The position numbers and the translations under genes are program-made. A DNA stretch of 34,029 bases from Kiritimatiellia bacterium (GTDB taxonomy: Bacteria > Verrucomicrobiota > Kiritimatiellia > RFP12 > UBA1067). Where the stretch lies: positions 1 to 34,029 of the forward strand of contig JAGCAM010000014.1 of the NCBI GenBank assembly GCA_017652705.1, given 5' to 3'. Below the pieces are notes generated by a model. It worked only from the letters and a program-made list of their open reading frames with translations, searched no databases and had not been told where the DNA came from. Numbering within the stretch: position 1 is the stretch's first letter; each line of letters opens with the position of its first letter. Below are positions 1 through 7,116 of this stretch, piece by piece.

Positions 1-578
1 CAGGGCAGGAACGCGACGTCGATGTCCTTCAGATTCGCCATCTCGGGGATGTCCTCGGTGTCGCCGGCGATGTAGATGCGAAGTCCGTCGATTGTCAGCG
101 CGTACCCGTTGTCGCGTCCCTTGGGATGGAACTGCGTATGACCGGGCGTGGTGTTGTAGGCCGGAACGGCGTCGAGTTTGATGCCTTTCGCGATCACACG
201 CTCTTCGCCGTTCGTGAGCGCCGTGCCGAAGCCGAGCATTTTCTGGACGGCGGGATTTGCGATCACCTGCGTGCCATCCTTCTTCAGCGTGGCGATGGCA
301 TCGCGGTCGAAGTGGTCGAAATGCTCGTGCGTGACGAGGATGACATCGGCTTTCGGGAACTTCGAGTAGTCCGTCTCGGGCGCATACTGCGCCACGGGAT
401 CGACCCGGATCTCAAGCCCGTCGTACTGAATGCGCAGACTGGCGTGCTTGATCGCCGTGATTGTGACGGCCTTGCCTTCCTTGGCCTTGAAGGTATCCGT
501 CTGGAAGTCCATCGCGCATCCAGTTGTCGCGAAAGCGGCGGTCGCGGCGAGGGTTCCGATGATTGCTGGTGTTTTCAT
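1..578 (-). CDS. MBL-fold metallo-hydrolase, exported lipoprotein-like (3' end outside window)
   Basis: Partial gene; 192 codons are visible and the C-terminus runs off the left edge. The protein begins with a signal-like stretch (MKTPAIIGTLAATAAFATTGC) whose Cys21 may be lipidated, although TTGC is a weak lipobox. The metallo-beta-lactamase zinc motif HxHxDH is seen as THEHFDH (H84, H86, D88, H89), followed by a conserved HTQFHPKG segment and a GDTED segment that fits the later metal-ligand Asp. This resembles small UPF0173/YcbK-like MBL hydrolases whose substrate is usually unknown. The start ATG overlaps the aat stop as ATGA and lies behind an AAGGAG site, so it is translationally coupled to aat. 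The family is confident; the substrate is not known. Confidence 0.85.
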   Translation of the reverse strand, partial: MKTPAIIGTLAATAAFATTGCAMDFQTDTFKAKEGKAVTITAIKHASLRIQYDGLEIRVDPVAQYAPETDYSKFPKADVILVTHEHFDHFDRDAIATLKKDGTQVIANPAVQKMLGFGTALTNGEERVIAKGIKLDAVPAYNTTPGHTQFHPKGRDNGYALTIDGLRIYIAGDTEDIPEMANLKDIDVAFLP

Positions 579-1264
579 GCTTTCTCCTTTTTGTGGTTTG
601 CGATTGATTCGACTGACGAGTTAAGCATTTCCAGATACTCGGCGCGGGGAATCTCCTTCGCACCGAAACGTGCGAGATGTTCCGTGTAGACCTGACAGTC
701 AATCCAGGGAACACCGTTGTCGAACATCCACCGGGCGAAGGTGGCGAAGGCGCACTTGCTCGCATCGGGGACCGTTGCAAACATTGACTCGCCGAAGAAG
801 CACGGCCCGATCGACACACCGTAGAAGCCACCGACGAGACGTCCGTCCTGCCACGACTCAAAGGAATGCGCGAATCCGAGCCGGTTAAGTTCACAGTATC
901 CCTTTTCGAGTTCGTCGGTGATCCACGTGCCCTCTTGTTCCGGACGCGGCACGGCCGCACAGGCATGGATCACCTCGGGAAACGCCGTGTCGACGCGATA
1001 CTCGAACAGACCCTTCCGGAGCGTCTTTGCAAGCGACTTAGGGATGTGCAGATCCTCCGCCTTCAGGACGAACCGCGTATCCGGCGAGAACCAGGTTATC
1101 GGCTCGCCCTCCGCGACAGGCCACGGGAAGATACCTCCTGCGTATGCGTTGAGCAGCCGCTCAGGACGGAAGTCCCCGCCGATGGCGAGCAATCCGTCAT
1201 CCGGATCGGCATCCTCCGCGGGCGGAAACTCAAACGAGTCATCGTCTAGGCAATAGACGGCCAT
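575..1264 (-). CDS. aat: Leucyl/phenylalanyl-tRNA--protein transferase
   Basis: A 229-residue protein matching the Aat family in full. It has the N-terminal GLLAIGGDFRPERLLNAYAGGIFPW block, a WFSPDTR motif, the central GFAHSFESWQDGRLVGGFYGVSIG block and the GESMF motif. Aat transfers Leu or Phe from tRNA to N-terminal Arg/Lys of proteins, marking them for ClpS/ClpAP (N-degron pathway) in the cytoplasm. The length is typical for the family (about 230). A 19-codon ORF and a TGATATACT promoter-like element lie just upstream on the same strand. The downstream MBL gene starts inside the stop codon. The start is preceded by GAGGG about 6 nt upstream and by a stronger AGGAGG about 15 nt upstream. 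Confidence 0.95.
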   Translation of the reverse strand: MAVYCLDDDSFEFPPAEDADPDDGLLAIGGDFRPERLLNAYAGGIFPWPVAEGEPITWFSPDTRFVLKAEDLHIPKSLAKTLRKGLFEYRVDTAFPEVIHACAAVPRPEQEGTWITDELEKGYCELNRLGFAHSFESWQDGRLVGGFYGVSIGPCFFGESMFATVPDASKCAFATFARWMFDNGVPWIDCQVYTEHLARFGAKEIPRAEYLEMLNSSVESIANHKKEKA

Positions 1265-1273
1265 GCTCTACCC

Positions 1274-1333
1274 TCATATCCTCCTACCAAGATCGAAGGC
1301 CGCCCTCATGAACTTTGTCTTCTTCGTGGACAT
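1274..1333 (-). CDS. 19-residue leader or small-protein ORF upstream of aat
   Basis: On the minus strand an ATG at 1333 is preceded by a strong AAAGGAG site with 8 nt spacing and opens MSTKKTKFMRAAFDLGRRI, ending in TGA at 1274. It ends 9 nt before aat. A promoter-like TGATATACT sits about 55 nt upstream (1396-1388), so the predicted transcript would start near 1381 and meet this ORF first. The peptide is strongly basic (7 of 19 Lys/Arg). It could be a genuine small protein, a regulatory leader peptide for aat, or a chance ORF behind a real ribosome site. No homologue is recognised. Confidence 0.45.
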   Translation of the reverse strand: MSTKKTKFMRAAFDLGRRI

Positions 1334-1387
1334 AACTAAATCTCCTTTGGGTTTTAGAATCGGTGCGCCAGCACGCATGACACCAGT

Positions 1388-1396
1388 AGTATATCA
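1388..1396 (-). promoter_or_regulatory. Extended -10 promoter for leader ORF and aat
   Basis: The minus strand reads TGATATACT (TGn extended -10 with TATACT). No good -35 is seen 17 bp upstream. The predicted start is near 1381, about 48 nt before the leader ORF. It resembles the other extended -10 sites in this window. Confidence 0.5.
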
Positions 1397-1537
1397 TTTC
1401 TTCGGCACGAAGGACACCTCAGAGCCGTGTCGATGTGATCAGATGTAAAAAGTGAATCGTCTTGTCAGCCAAAATGTGACATGTGGAAATCCGCTTGAAT
1501 ACGTCCGTCCATTCCAAAGTCAATACATTGTGGCAGA

Positions 1538-1780
1538 TCAAGTTTCCTTGTCGCACGGCACGGGGAGCCCCATGCGCGTGAACCAGGCCGCGCCCCACTT
1601 GTCCATCGCCTTGACGATGGGCACAAGGGATTTTCCAAGGTCGGTAAGCGAGTACTCCGTCTTTGGCGGCACCACGGGATAGACTTTGCGCGAGACGAGT
1701 TCGTCGCCCTTCATCTCGCGGAGCTGCTGGATGAGCATCTTCGCCGTCGCCTGCGGAATCGCCCGCTGGAGTAAGATAGG
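1538..1780 (-). pseudogene. HxlR-family winged-helix regulator, N-terminus missing
   Basis: The minus-strand reading frame gives LLQRAIPQATAKMLIQQLRE followed by VYPVVPPKTEYSLTDLGKSL and ends PVPCDKET. This is the second half of an HxlR-type DNA-binding domain: recognition helix, wing with the VPPKVEYSLT signature and C-terminal helix. The family's N-terminal part (CPv...lGGKWtl.IL...) is absent. Upstream of about 1780 the sequence changes to AT-rich DNA and then unrelated coding debris. The frame stays open into that debris, giving a misleading 236-codon ORF (2248-1538) that is a chimera, not one protein. A deletion or insertion junction near 1780 is the simplest reading. Confidence 0.7.
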
Positions 1781-1839
1781 GTAAGTATGGCACAAATAAG
1801 CGCCTACTTCCTTAATTTGGGCACGTATTATAATATAAT

Positions 1840-2165
1840 TCACCACATTCCGCGGACAGGATTGGCCTGGAATATCTCCATCTTTGAAAAGCGCTGTCAA
1901 GCTCCTGCCGTTCGTCATCGAGGCTACCTGCCCGATCACCTGCTCGACCTCGTCGTTCTCGCTGACGTACTCGGGATGGACGGCCGACCACAGCCGCAGC
2001 ATGAGTGGCACTATCTTCCGGCATCCGTCCTCGCAGGCGATCGCCATGCGTGGATGCCGGGCGCGGCGTCGCAGAGGATGCCGACATGGATCCTGGCATC
2101 CATGCCGTCCGCCGCGAGGTGCCGCACAAGCCGCTCCAGCGGCTCCCCTTGAGCTGGGGAGAAAA
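1840..2165 (-). pseudogene. Unidentified frameshifted coding remnant
   Basis: On the minus strand two frames read sensibly in succession. About 2160-2045 gives EPLERLVRHLAADGMDAR then HVGILCDAAPGIHAW, and from about 2055 downstream a different frame gives EDGCRKIVPLMLRLWSAVHP then VIGQVASMTNGRSL. The switch implies a small indel near 2050. I do not recognise the family. The fragment is sandwiched between the truncated HxlR gene and a transposase remnant and is probably debris. Confidence 0.35.
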
Positions 2166-2174
2166 CATCCCCAG
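2154..2174. repeat. 7-bp stem-loop
   Basis: CTGGGGA (2154-2160) and TCCCCAG (2168-2174) are exact reverse complements with a 7-nt AT-rich loop. No T-run follows on either strand, so this is not a typical terminator. It lies at the edge of the decay zone. Confidence 0.4.
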
Positions 2175-2193
2175 AGATGCCGTGCAGTCTTAG

Positions 2194-2223
2194 TTGTGCG
2201 GTAACGGTGAATCTTGATATAAT
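2194..2223 (+). promoter_or_regulatory. Promoter at transposase remnant / ogt
   Basis: TTGTGC (2194-2199), an 18-bp spacer and TATAAT (2218-2223), with a TGA extended -10 just before. Only 6 nt separate the -10 from the remnant's ATG at 2230. It is the nearest recognisable promoter to ogt, about 130 bp downstream. Confidence 0.55.
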
Positions 2224-2229
2224 ACAAGC

Positions 2230-2367
2230 ATGAGACGGATAAGATCATTCACGGATGAATGCTGCTACCACTTGATCAGCCGAGTGGCGCATAATGCTGT
2301 TGGTGGCTATGTCGGACCTTTCCCGCCGCTTGTAGGAAATAATCAGTTGACAAATGCGCAAAATTGA
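2230..2367 (+). pseudogene. 5' remnant of a REP-associated (Y1/HUH) transposase
   Basis: A 45-codon ORF starts MRRIRSFTDECCYHLISRVA. Its first 24 residues have the N-terminal strand of Y1_Tnp/RAYT proteins (xYHLxSRVAHxA), after which similarity stops and the ORF ends at 2367. It shares 14 of its first 24 residues with the second remnant at 23382, and both have a -10 element directly before an identical ATGAGACG start. The catalytic HUH and Tyr are absent, so it cannot be active. Its 3' end overlaps ogt by 14 nt. Confidence 0.65.
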
Positions 2368-2695
2368 CATGAGCAGCGTTACTCCGTTTCAAAGACGGGT
2401 ATATGAGGAGCTGATGAAGGTTCCCCGGGGAAACGTCATCACCTATGGCGAATTGGCTCGCCGGATCAATTGCAAGTCGCCGCAGGCAATCGGCCAGGCG
2501 TTGAGGGTCAACCCCTTCGCACCGCAGGTGCCATGCCACCGCGTAATCGCCTCGGATGGTACGCTGGGGGGCTTCAATGGACGCCGTTCCGGGCCGGAAC
2601 TCGCTCGCAAGCGCGTACTCCTTGAATCCGAAGGCGTACGATTCTTCCCGGACAGGCGAGTAGCACAATTTGTCGATGATGCGCGCCGGAAATGA
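2354..2695 (+). CDS. ogt: Methylated-DNA--protein-cysteine methyltransferase (O6-alkylguanine repair), single-domain
   Basis: A 113-residue protein comprising only the conserved DNA-binding/catalytic half of the MGMT family. It has FQRRVYEELMKVPRGNVITYGELA (helix-turn-helix region), RVNPFAPQVPCHRVIASDGT with acceptor Cys61 and GGFNGRRSGPELARKRVLL. Because the site is PCHR and not PWHR, it should be an active alkyl-acceptor and not an ATL protein. It transfers alkyl groups from O6-guanine to its own Cys. Two in-frame starts exist (2354 and 2369); neither has a strong ribosome site, and 2369 lies 1 nt after the stop of the transposase remnant. The next gene starts in its stop codon (ATGA). Confidence 0.9.
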   Translation: MRKIDMSSVTPFQRRVYEELMKVPRGNVITYGELARRINCKSPQAIGQALRVNPFAPQVPCHRVIASDGTLGGFNGRRSGPELARKRVLLESEGVRFFPDRRVAQFVDDARRK

Positions 2696-3663
2696 AAGGA
2701 TTGATCATGGCGGTAATGTTGATGGCTACGGGAGCGGCTCGCGCCGAGGCGTGGTTCGTGCCCGGATGGATGCGGACGAGCCGCCCTGAAAGCGAGGCGT
2801 GGACCGGATTCACCAATGTGTTCGGCCGGGCCGAGACTCGGTTCTGGAACTGGGACGGCGACCGCATGTGGCCGACCGCGGCGGCGAATGCGGACGTGGC
2901 CGCTGGGCGGATGGCGGACGAAATCGCCGGCATGGGCGAGTCGCGTCGCGCCCGGCTGACCATCGTCGGGCATTCGCTCGGGGCGCGTCTGACGGCCCGT
3001 GCGCTCTCGCGGATCGGAGATAGGGGAATCAAGATCAAGCAGGGCGTGCTGCTCGCGCCGGCGGTGCGCAACGACGATCCGGAACTCAAGGGTATGGGCC
3101 GCGGTTCGACGGAGCCGGTTATCCTTCTGGTGAATCCGCAGGATATCACGCTCAAGTATGTCTACGCCATCGCCGGCGGGGAGGGCGGACGCGCGCTCGG
3201 CAACGACGGCGTGACGGATCCGCTTGCCAATGTCCGGGAATATTCCGTGCCGACGGACATCACCGATACGACTGAAATCGCCGCGGCGTGGGGCGGGACG
3301 GAGGCGGTCAAGCGCATAGCCAACCACCATGCGGCGTTCTATTTTGCGGAATTGAAGCGCATCCTTGCCGGGGAACCTTCCGTCAAGGCGCAGGTGCGGG
3401 TTCCGCAGGATCTGGTGAACGTCGAACTCAAGGTCGCGGACGCCGGCATTTGGTGGGACGTGCTTGATTCGGCGCAGGACTGGAAGCTCGAACGCAACAT
3501 CGTGACCGGCCACTGCCGCATAATAGACCCCGATAAGCGCCGCGTCGCCTGGGGCGCGGAGGCGGATATGCGGCGCTCGCTCGAAACGGTCCGCCGTCAA
3601 CTGAATCGTCCGTCTTGCGCGTCGGATTCCACTGGAGACGGGCCGGTGAAAAAGATGCCCTGA
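2692..3663 (+). CDS. Exported alpha/beta-hydrolase
   Basis: A 323-residue protein with a short signal peptide (MKGLIMAVMLMATGAARA) and an alpha/beta-hydrolase nucleophile elbow GHSLG (Ser95) after a beta strand (RLTIVGHSLGARLTARAL). The layout resembles DUF726/lipase-like hydrolases: an N-terminal W-rich segment (FWNWDGD), a nucleophile near residue 95, a likely acid in NPQD and a late His in NHHAAFYF. The substrate is unknown. Its ATG overlaps the ogt stop by 4 nt, so the two are probably co-translated although no functional link is obvious. The C-terminal 60 residues are less typical. Confidence 0.7.
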   Translation: MKGLIMAVMLMATGAARAEAWFVPGWMRTSRPESEAWTGFTNVFGRAETRFWNWDGDRMWPTAAANADVAAGRMADEIAGMGESRRARLTIVGHSLGARLTARALSRIGDRGIKIKQGVLLAPAVRNDDPELKGMGRGSTEPVILLVNPQDITLKYVYAIAGGEGGRALGNDGVTDPLANVREYSVPTDITDTTEIAAAWGGTEAVKRIANHHAAFYFAELKRILAGEPSVKAQVRVPQDLVNVELKVADAGIWWDVLDSAQDWKLERNIVTGHCRIIDPDKRRVAWGAEADMRRSLETVRRQLNRPSCASDSTGDGPVKKMP

Positions 3664-3692
3664 GTTCCGCGGTGGCGGACATGCGTTGTTTT

Positions 3693-3701
3693 TGGTATAA
3701 T
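3693..3701 (+). promoter_or_regulatory. Extended -10 promoter of gltA
   Basis: TGGTATAAT, with no recognisable -35 at 17 bp but a T-rich run just upstream. The predicted start is near 3708, giving a leader of about 22 nt that contains the GAGGAAG ribosome site. The apparent upstream ATG at 3700 lies inside the -10 hexamer and cannot be translated from this promoter, which settles the gltA start at 3730. Confidence 0.7.
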
Positions 3702-3729
3702 GTACGGAGTTTTGACGAGGAAGCGCCAG

Positions 3730-5082
3730 ATGGTTGACAAGAAATGGTTACTGAAACAGGCCGAGAAGGTCAGAAAGGTCGATTACATCGATCCCGCCCT
3801 GTACCGCACTTACGGCGTTAAGCGAGGTCTCCGCAACGACAACGGCACGGGTGTGCTCGTGGGGTTGACCACGATCGGCAACGTGCACGGCTACGTGATG
3901 AACGAAGGGGAAAAACAGGCCGTTCCCGGTGAACTTTACTATCGCGGCATCAACGTGAAAGACATCGTGGCCGCCGACAAGCGCGAACACCGTTTCGGCT
4001 ACGAAGAGACCGCCTATCTCATACTTTTCGGCGAATTGCCCACCGCACGGCAGCTTGTGGACTGGAAGAACAAGATAGGTTCCTGCCGCAAGTTGTCGGA
4101 CGGTTTCCGCGACAACGCGATTTTGAAACATCCCTCCCGCGACCTGATGAACGCTCTCGCCCGGGCGGTGCTTTTCGCCTACGCATTCGATCCCGAGGGC
4201 ACACCCGACGACATATCGCTTGAAACCTGTCTCGCGCAGTCGGTGGACATGATAGGTTCCATACCGACCATCGCCGCCTACGCCTACCGGGCCAAAGTCC
4301 ACTACCACGGGGGGGCGTCGCTGCTGATACGCAACCCCGATCCTGACCGGTCGACCGCCGAAAATCTGCTTATGCTGACGCGCGAGGACGGGCGCTACAC
4401 CAAACTTGAAGCCGAAACCCTCGATTTGGCGCTGATAATCCACGCCGAACACGGCGGCGGCAACAATTCCTCGTTCATCACCCATGTGGTGACTTCGGCC
4501 CATTCCGACATTTATTCTTCGATCGCCGCGTCGGTGCTGTCGCTCAAGGGCTCGCGTCACGGCGGCGCCAATCTGCGCGTCATGCGGCAGATGGACGAAA
4601 TCAAGGCGAATGTCAAGGACTGGCGGCGTTCCGAGTGCGTGGCGAAGTATCTTGAAAAGATCGCCGACAGGAAGGCCGGCGACGGCACCGGGCTCATCTA
4701 CGGTCTCGGACACGCGGTGTACACGATTTCAGATCCCCGGGCGCAGATGCTCAAGACCAAGGCTGAGGCGCTCGCCCGCGAGAAGGGGCGCATGGACGAG
4801 ATGGCGTTGTTTGAAATGATCGAGAAGCTCGGTCCGGACGTCATCCGGGCGCGTCACCGGAGCGCCGACAACATCTGCGCGAACGTAGATCTGTATTCCG
4901 GCTTCGTTTACGACATGCTGGGCATACCGCGAGAGCTGTACACACCGCTTTTCGCCGTGGCGCGCTGCGTGAGCTGGTGCGCCCACCGCATGGAGGAGCT
5001 TGTGAACGACGGTCCGATCATACGGCCGGCGTACAAGCCCATATTCCATCCGAGGACGTATTTGAAATTATCGGACCGCTGA
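3730..5082 (+). CDS. gltA: Citrate synthase
   Basis: A 450-residue citrate synthase, condensing oxaloacetate and acetyl-CoA in the cytoplasm. Visible family motifs are the GELYYRG substrate region, HAEHGGGNNSSF (first catalytic His region, His238/241), GSRHGGAN, GLGHAVY with the second catalytic His328, and NVDLYSG with catalytic Asp387, followed by the FAVARCVSWCAHRMEE helix. Start 3730 has GAGGAAG 6 nt upstream; the longer frame from 3700 starts in the promoter. The GH127 gene follows after 16 nt, so the two are probably cotranscribed. The N-terminal 40 residues (MVDKKWLLKQAEKVRK) resemble citrate synthases of anaerobes such as Clostridia and not the E. coli GltA N-domain. Confidence 0.95.
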   Translation: MVDKKWLLKQAEKVRKVDYIDPALYRTYGVKRGLRNDNGTGVLVGLTTIGNVHGYVMNEGEKQAVPGELYYRGINVKDIVAADKREHRFGYEETAYLILFGELPTARQLVDWKNKIGSCRKLSDGFRDNAILKHPSRDLMNALARAVLFAYAFDPEGTPDDISLETCLAQSVDMIGSIPTIAAYAYRAKVHYHGGASLLIRNPDPDRSTAENLLMLTREDGRYTKLEAETLDLALIIHAEHGGGNNSSFITHVVTSAHSDIYSSIAASVLSLKGSRHGGANLRVMRQMDEIKANVKDWRRSECVAKYLEKIADRKAGDGTGLIYGLGHAVYTISDPRAQMLKTKAEALAREKGRMDEMALFEMIEKLGPDVIRARHRSADNICANVDLYSGFVYDMLGIPRELYTPLFAVARCVSWCAHRMEELVNDGPIIRPAYKPIFHPRTYLKLSDR

Positions 5083-5098
5083 CAAGGAAGGGTCGGCA

Positions 5099-7102
5099 AT
5101 GGTGAAAAGAATCCGGAAGTTCATGTTCGTCTCAGGGTTGCTGGTCTCGGCGGCCGGCGCATACGCGGCGGCCGGTCTCGAACCGGCCGCGATGACTCCG
5201 CTGCCGACCGGCGCCGTGATGCCGGAGGGGTGGCTCAAGGTGCAGCTTGACCAGATGGCGGACGGCCTCTGCGGCCACCTCCACGAATACAGCCGCTTTC
5301 TGACGCCGACCAACGGCTGGCTTCGGGCCGACGGCGCCATCGGCTGGGAAGAGCAGCCGTACTGGTTTCGCGGGTTCGTGAAGACCGCCGCGCTGACCGG
5401 CGACAAACGGCTTCTGGCGGTGGCGAAAGACTGGGTGGAGAAGATTCTCGCCACGCGCGACGGCGACGGCTGGTACGGGCCGCGGAGGCTCAAGAACCAC
5501 CGTTGCAGGAACGGAAAGAAAATCTGCGACATATGGGGGCACATGGTGATGAACGAAGCGCTGATCAGCTGGCATGAATACACCGGCGACAAGCGCGTTT
5601 TTGACATGCTGCTCGGTTTCTACCGCTATCTGTCGACGCTGGATGAAACGCAGTTCATACCGAGTTACGCCGACCAGGAGGGGTCCGGCAGCTGGACGTG
5701 GGGCATTCAGACCGCGCGCGCGGGCGATATTCTGCCCGGCATATACCAGTTCCATGAAAAGGTGAAGGAGCCGTGGCTGCTCGATCTGGCGTTCCGGGCA
5801 TGGAACCACCGGGAACGGCCGGCGCTTTTCATGAACAACCACAACGTGAACTTCGCGCAGCTTTTCGGTTACGGAACGGTGATGTACCGTCTGACGCGGC
5901 GGCCGGCCGACCGTGAAAGCGCCGCGTACTGGTTCGACCTGCACATGAAGGCGTGGGGCTCGACGCCGCGCTGCGGTTTCGCTGCCGACGAGGTCGTCCG
6001 CATCGGCTGCACCGACCCGCGTTACGGCACCGAGACCTGCACTTGGGCGGAGTTTATCCGCTCCTTCGGCCTTGTCGGTTCGGTCACCGGCGACACCGTC
6101 TGGGGCGACCGCACCGAAGACGTGATGTTCAACTGGTATCCGATCGCCTACACGCCGGGCTGGAAGGAGCTCCACTACATCACCGCCGGCAACCAGGTGA
6201 ACCTCGACGTCGACACCGACCACAACTACTGCAACCTTCCGCCGCAGGCGGCTTATTCGTCGCGCTCCTACCGCTGCTGTCGGCACAACGCCCACTTCGG
6301 TCTGCCGCATTTCTGCGAGTCGCTGGTGATGAAAGACCGTTCCGGAGCGCTCGACTTCTGGCTGTACGCCCCCCACCGCGGCCGGGCGGAAATGCCCGGC
6401 GGCAAGACGGTTTCGTGGAAGATGGAAACGCGGTATCCCTTCCGCGAGACGGTAAAACTCTCGATCGACGGGGAGGCGGCGGTGCGTCTGCGCGTACCCG
6501 GCTGGTGCCGCCGCTTCGAGGTGAAACGAGGCGGCGAAACGGTCGCGTCCGCCGACGGCGGCGGCTGGCTCGACCTCGGCAAAGTCGGCGGCGGGGCGTT
6601 CGACATCGCCATGAAGGCGGATTGTTCGTGGCGTGACTACCCGCGGCACGGCGGCGTTTCGCTGGAACGCGGCCCCCTGACATATTCGCTTGCGATCAAA
6701 CCGGTTGCGGAGAGCGTCCGTGGCGGGGACTTCGTGCAGATGAAGCCAGCTTCCGGCAGCCGGTGGAACTTCGCGCTCGACAAATCTTTTTCGCCGGTTT
6801 ACCGCGAACTGGCGTTTGACGAAGACTGCTTCCGGTTCGCGAACGCGTCCGCTGAAATCCTCGTCAAAGGGCGCAGGCTGCCGCAGTGGACGCTTCAGGA
6901 CAACCAGCCGGCCGAGCTGCAGGAGTCGCCCGCATACACCGAGGAGCCGCTTGAAGATCTGCGTTTCATACCGATGTGCTGCGCACGGCTGCATCTTACG
7001 GTGCTGCCGGAGGCGACAACCGACGCCAAGCGAGGTTTCGTCTGGAAGAAAACGCCCCCGTTCACGGAACGCGCGAAGCGTCCGAAAGCGATGCCACAGT
7101 AA
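5099..7102 (+). CDS. GH127-type glycoside hydrolase (DUF1680), probable beta-L-arabinofuranosidase, exported
   Basis: A 667-residue protein with a signal peptide (FMFVSGLLVSAAGAYAAA) and the DUF1680/GH127 hallmark start LPTGAVMPEGWLKVQLDQMADGL. The zinc-thiolate catalytic residues known for GH127 are present: a Glu-x-Cys in YGTETCTW (E312, C314) and a Cys-Cys pair in RCCRHN (C393, C394). GH127/GH146 enzymes release beta-L-arabinofuranose from arabinan or plant glycoproteins using a Cys nucleophile. GH127 relatives normally have CCPPN where this one has CCRHN, so specificity may differ. It starts 16 nt after gltA with AAGGAAGG upstream and ends 14 nt before argJ. Periplasmic or outer location is inferred from the signal peptide. 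Confidence 0.85.
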   Translation: MVKRIRKFMFVSGLLVSAAGAYAAAGLEPAAMTPLPTGAVMPEGWLKVQLDQMADGLCGHLHEYSRFLTPTNGWLRADGAIGWEEQPYWFRGFVKTAALTGDKRLLAVAKDWVEKILATRDGDGWYGPRRLKNHRCRNGKKICDIWGHMVMNEALISWHEYTGDKRVFDMLLGFYRYLSTLDETQFIPSYADQEGSGSWTWGIQTARAGDILPGIYQFHEKVKEPWLLDLAFRAWNHRERPALFMNNHNVNFAQLFGYGTVMYRLTRRPADRESAAYWFDLHMKAWGSTPRCGFAADEVVRIGCTDPRYGTETCTWAEFIRSFGLVGSVTGDTVWGDRTEDVMFNWYPIAYTPGWKELHYITAGNQVNLDVDTDHNYCNLPPQAAYSSRSYRCCRHNAHFGLPHFCESLVMKDRSGALDFWLYAPHRGRAEMPGGKTVSWKMETRYPFRETVKLSIDGEAAVRLRVPGWCRRFEVKRGGETVASADGGGWLDLGKVGGGAFDIAMKADCSWRDYPRHGGVSLERGPLTYSLAIKPVAESVRGGDFVQMKPASGSRWNFALDKSFSPVYRELAFDEDCFRFANASAEILVKGRRLPQWTLQDNQPAELQESPAYTEEPLEDLRFIPMCCARLHLTVLPEATTDAKRGFVWKKTPPFTERAKRPKAMPQ

Positions 7103-7116
7103 TCGACGTAGAGGAT

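Noticed and set aside
2154-2174. Stem-loop as a rho-independent terminator
   Set aside because: The stem lacks a following T-run on both strands.
1538-2248. A 236-codon minus-strand ORF as a single protein
   Set aside because: Only the last 80 codons match a family (HxlR); the upstream part changes frame and composition, so it is a chimera of fragments.
3700-3729. Upstream ATG extension of citrate synthase
   Set aside because: The ATG overlaps the TATAAT -10 box, and 3730 has a proper ribosome site.
5132-6994. A 620-codon antisense ORF across the GH127 gene
   Set aside because: It is rich in Arg, His, Val and Pro and has no motifs, as expected of the complement of a GC-rich gene with good motifs on the plus strand.
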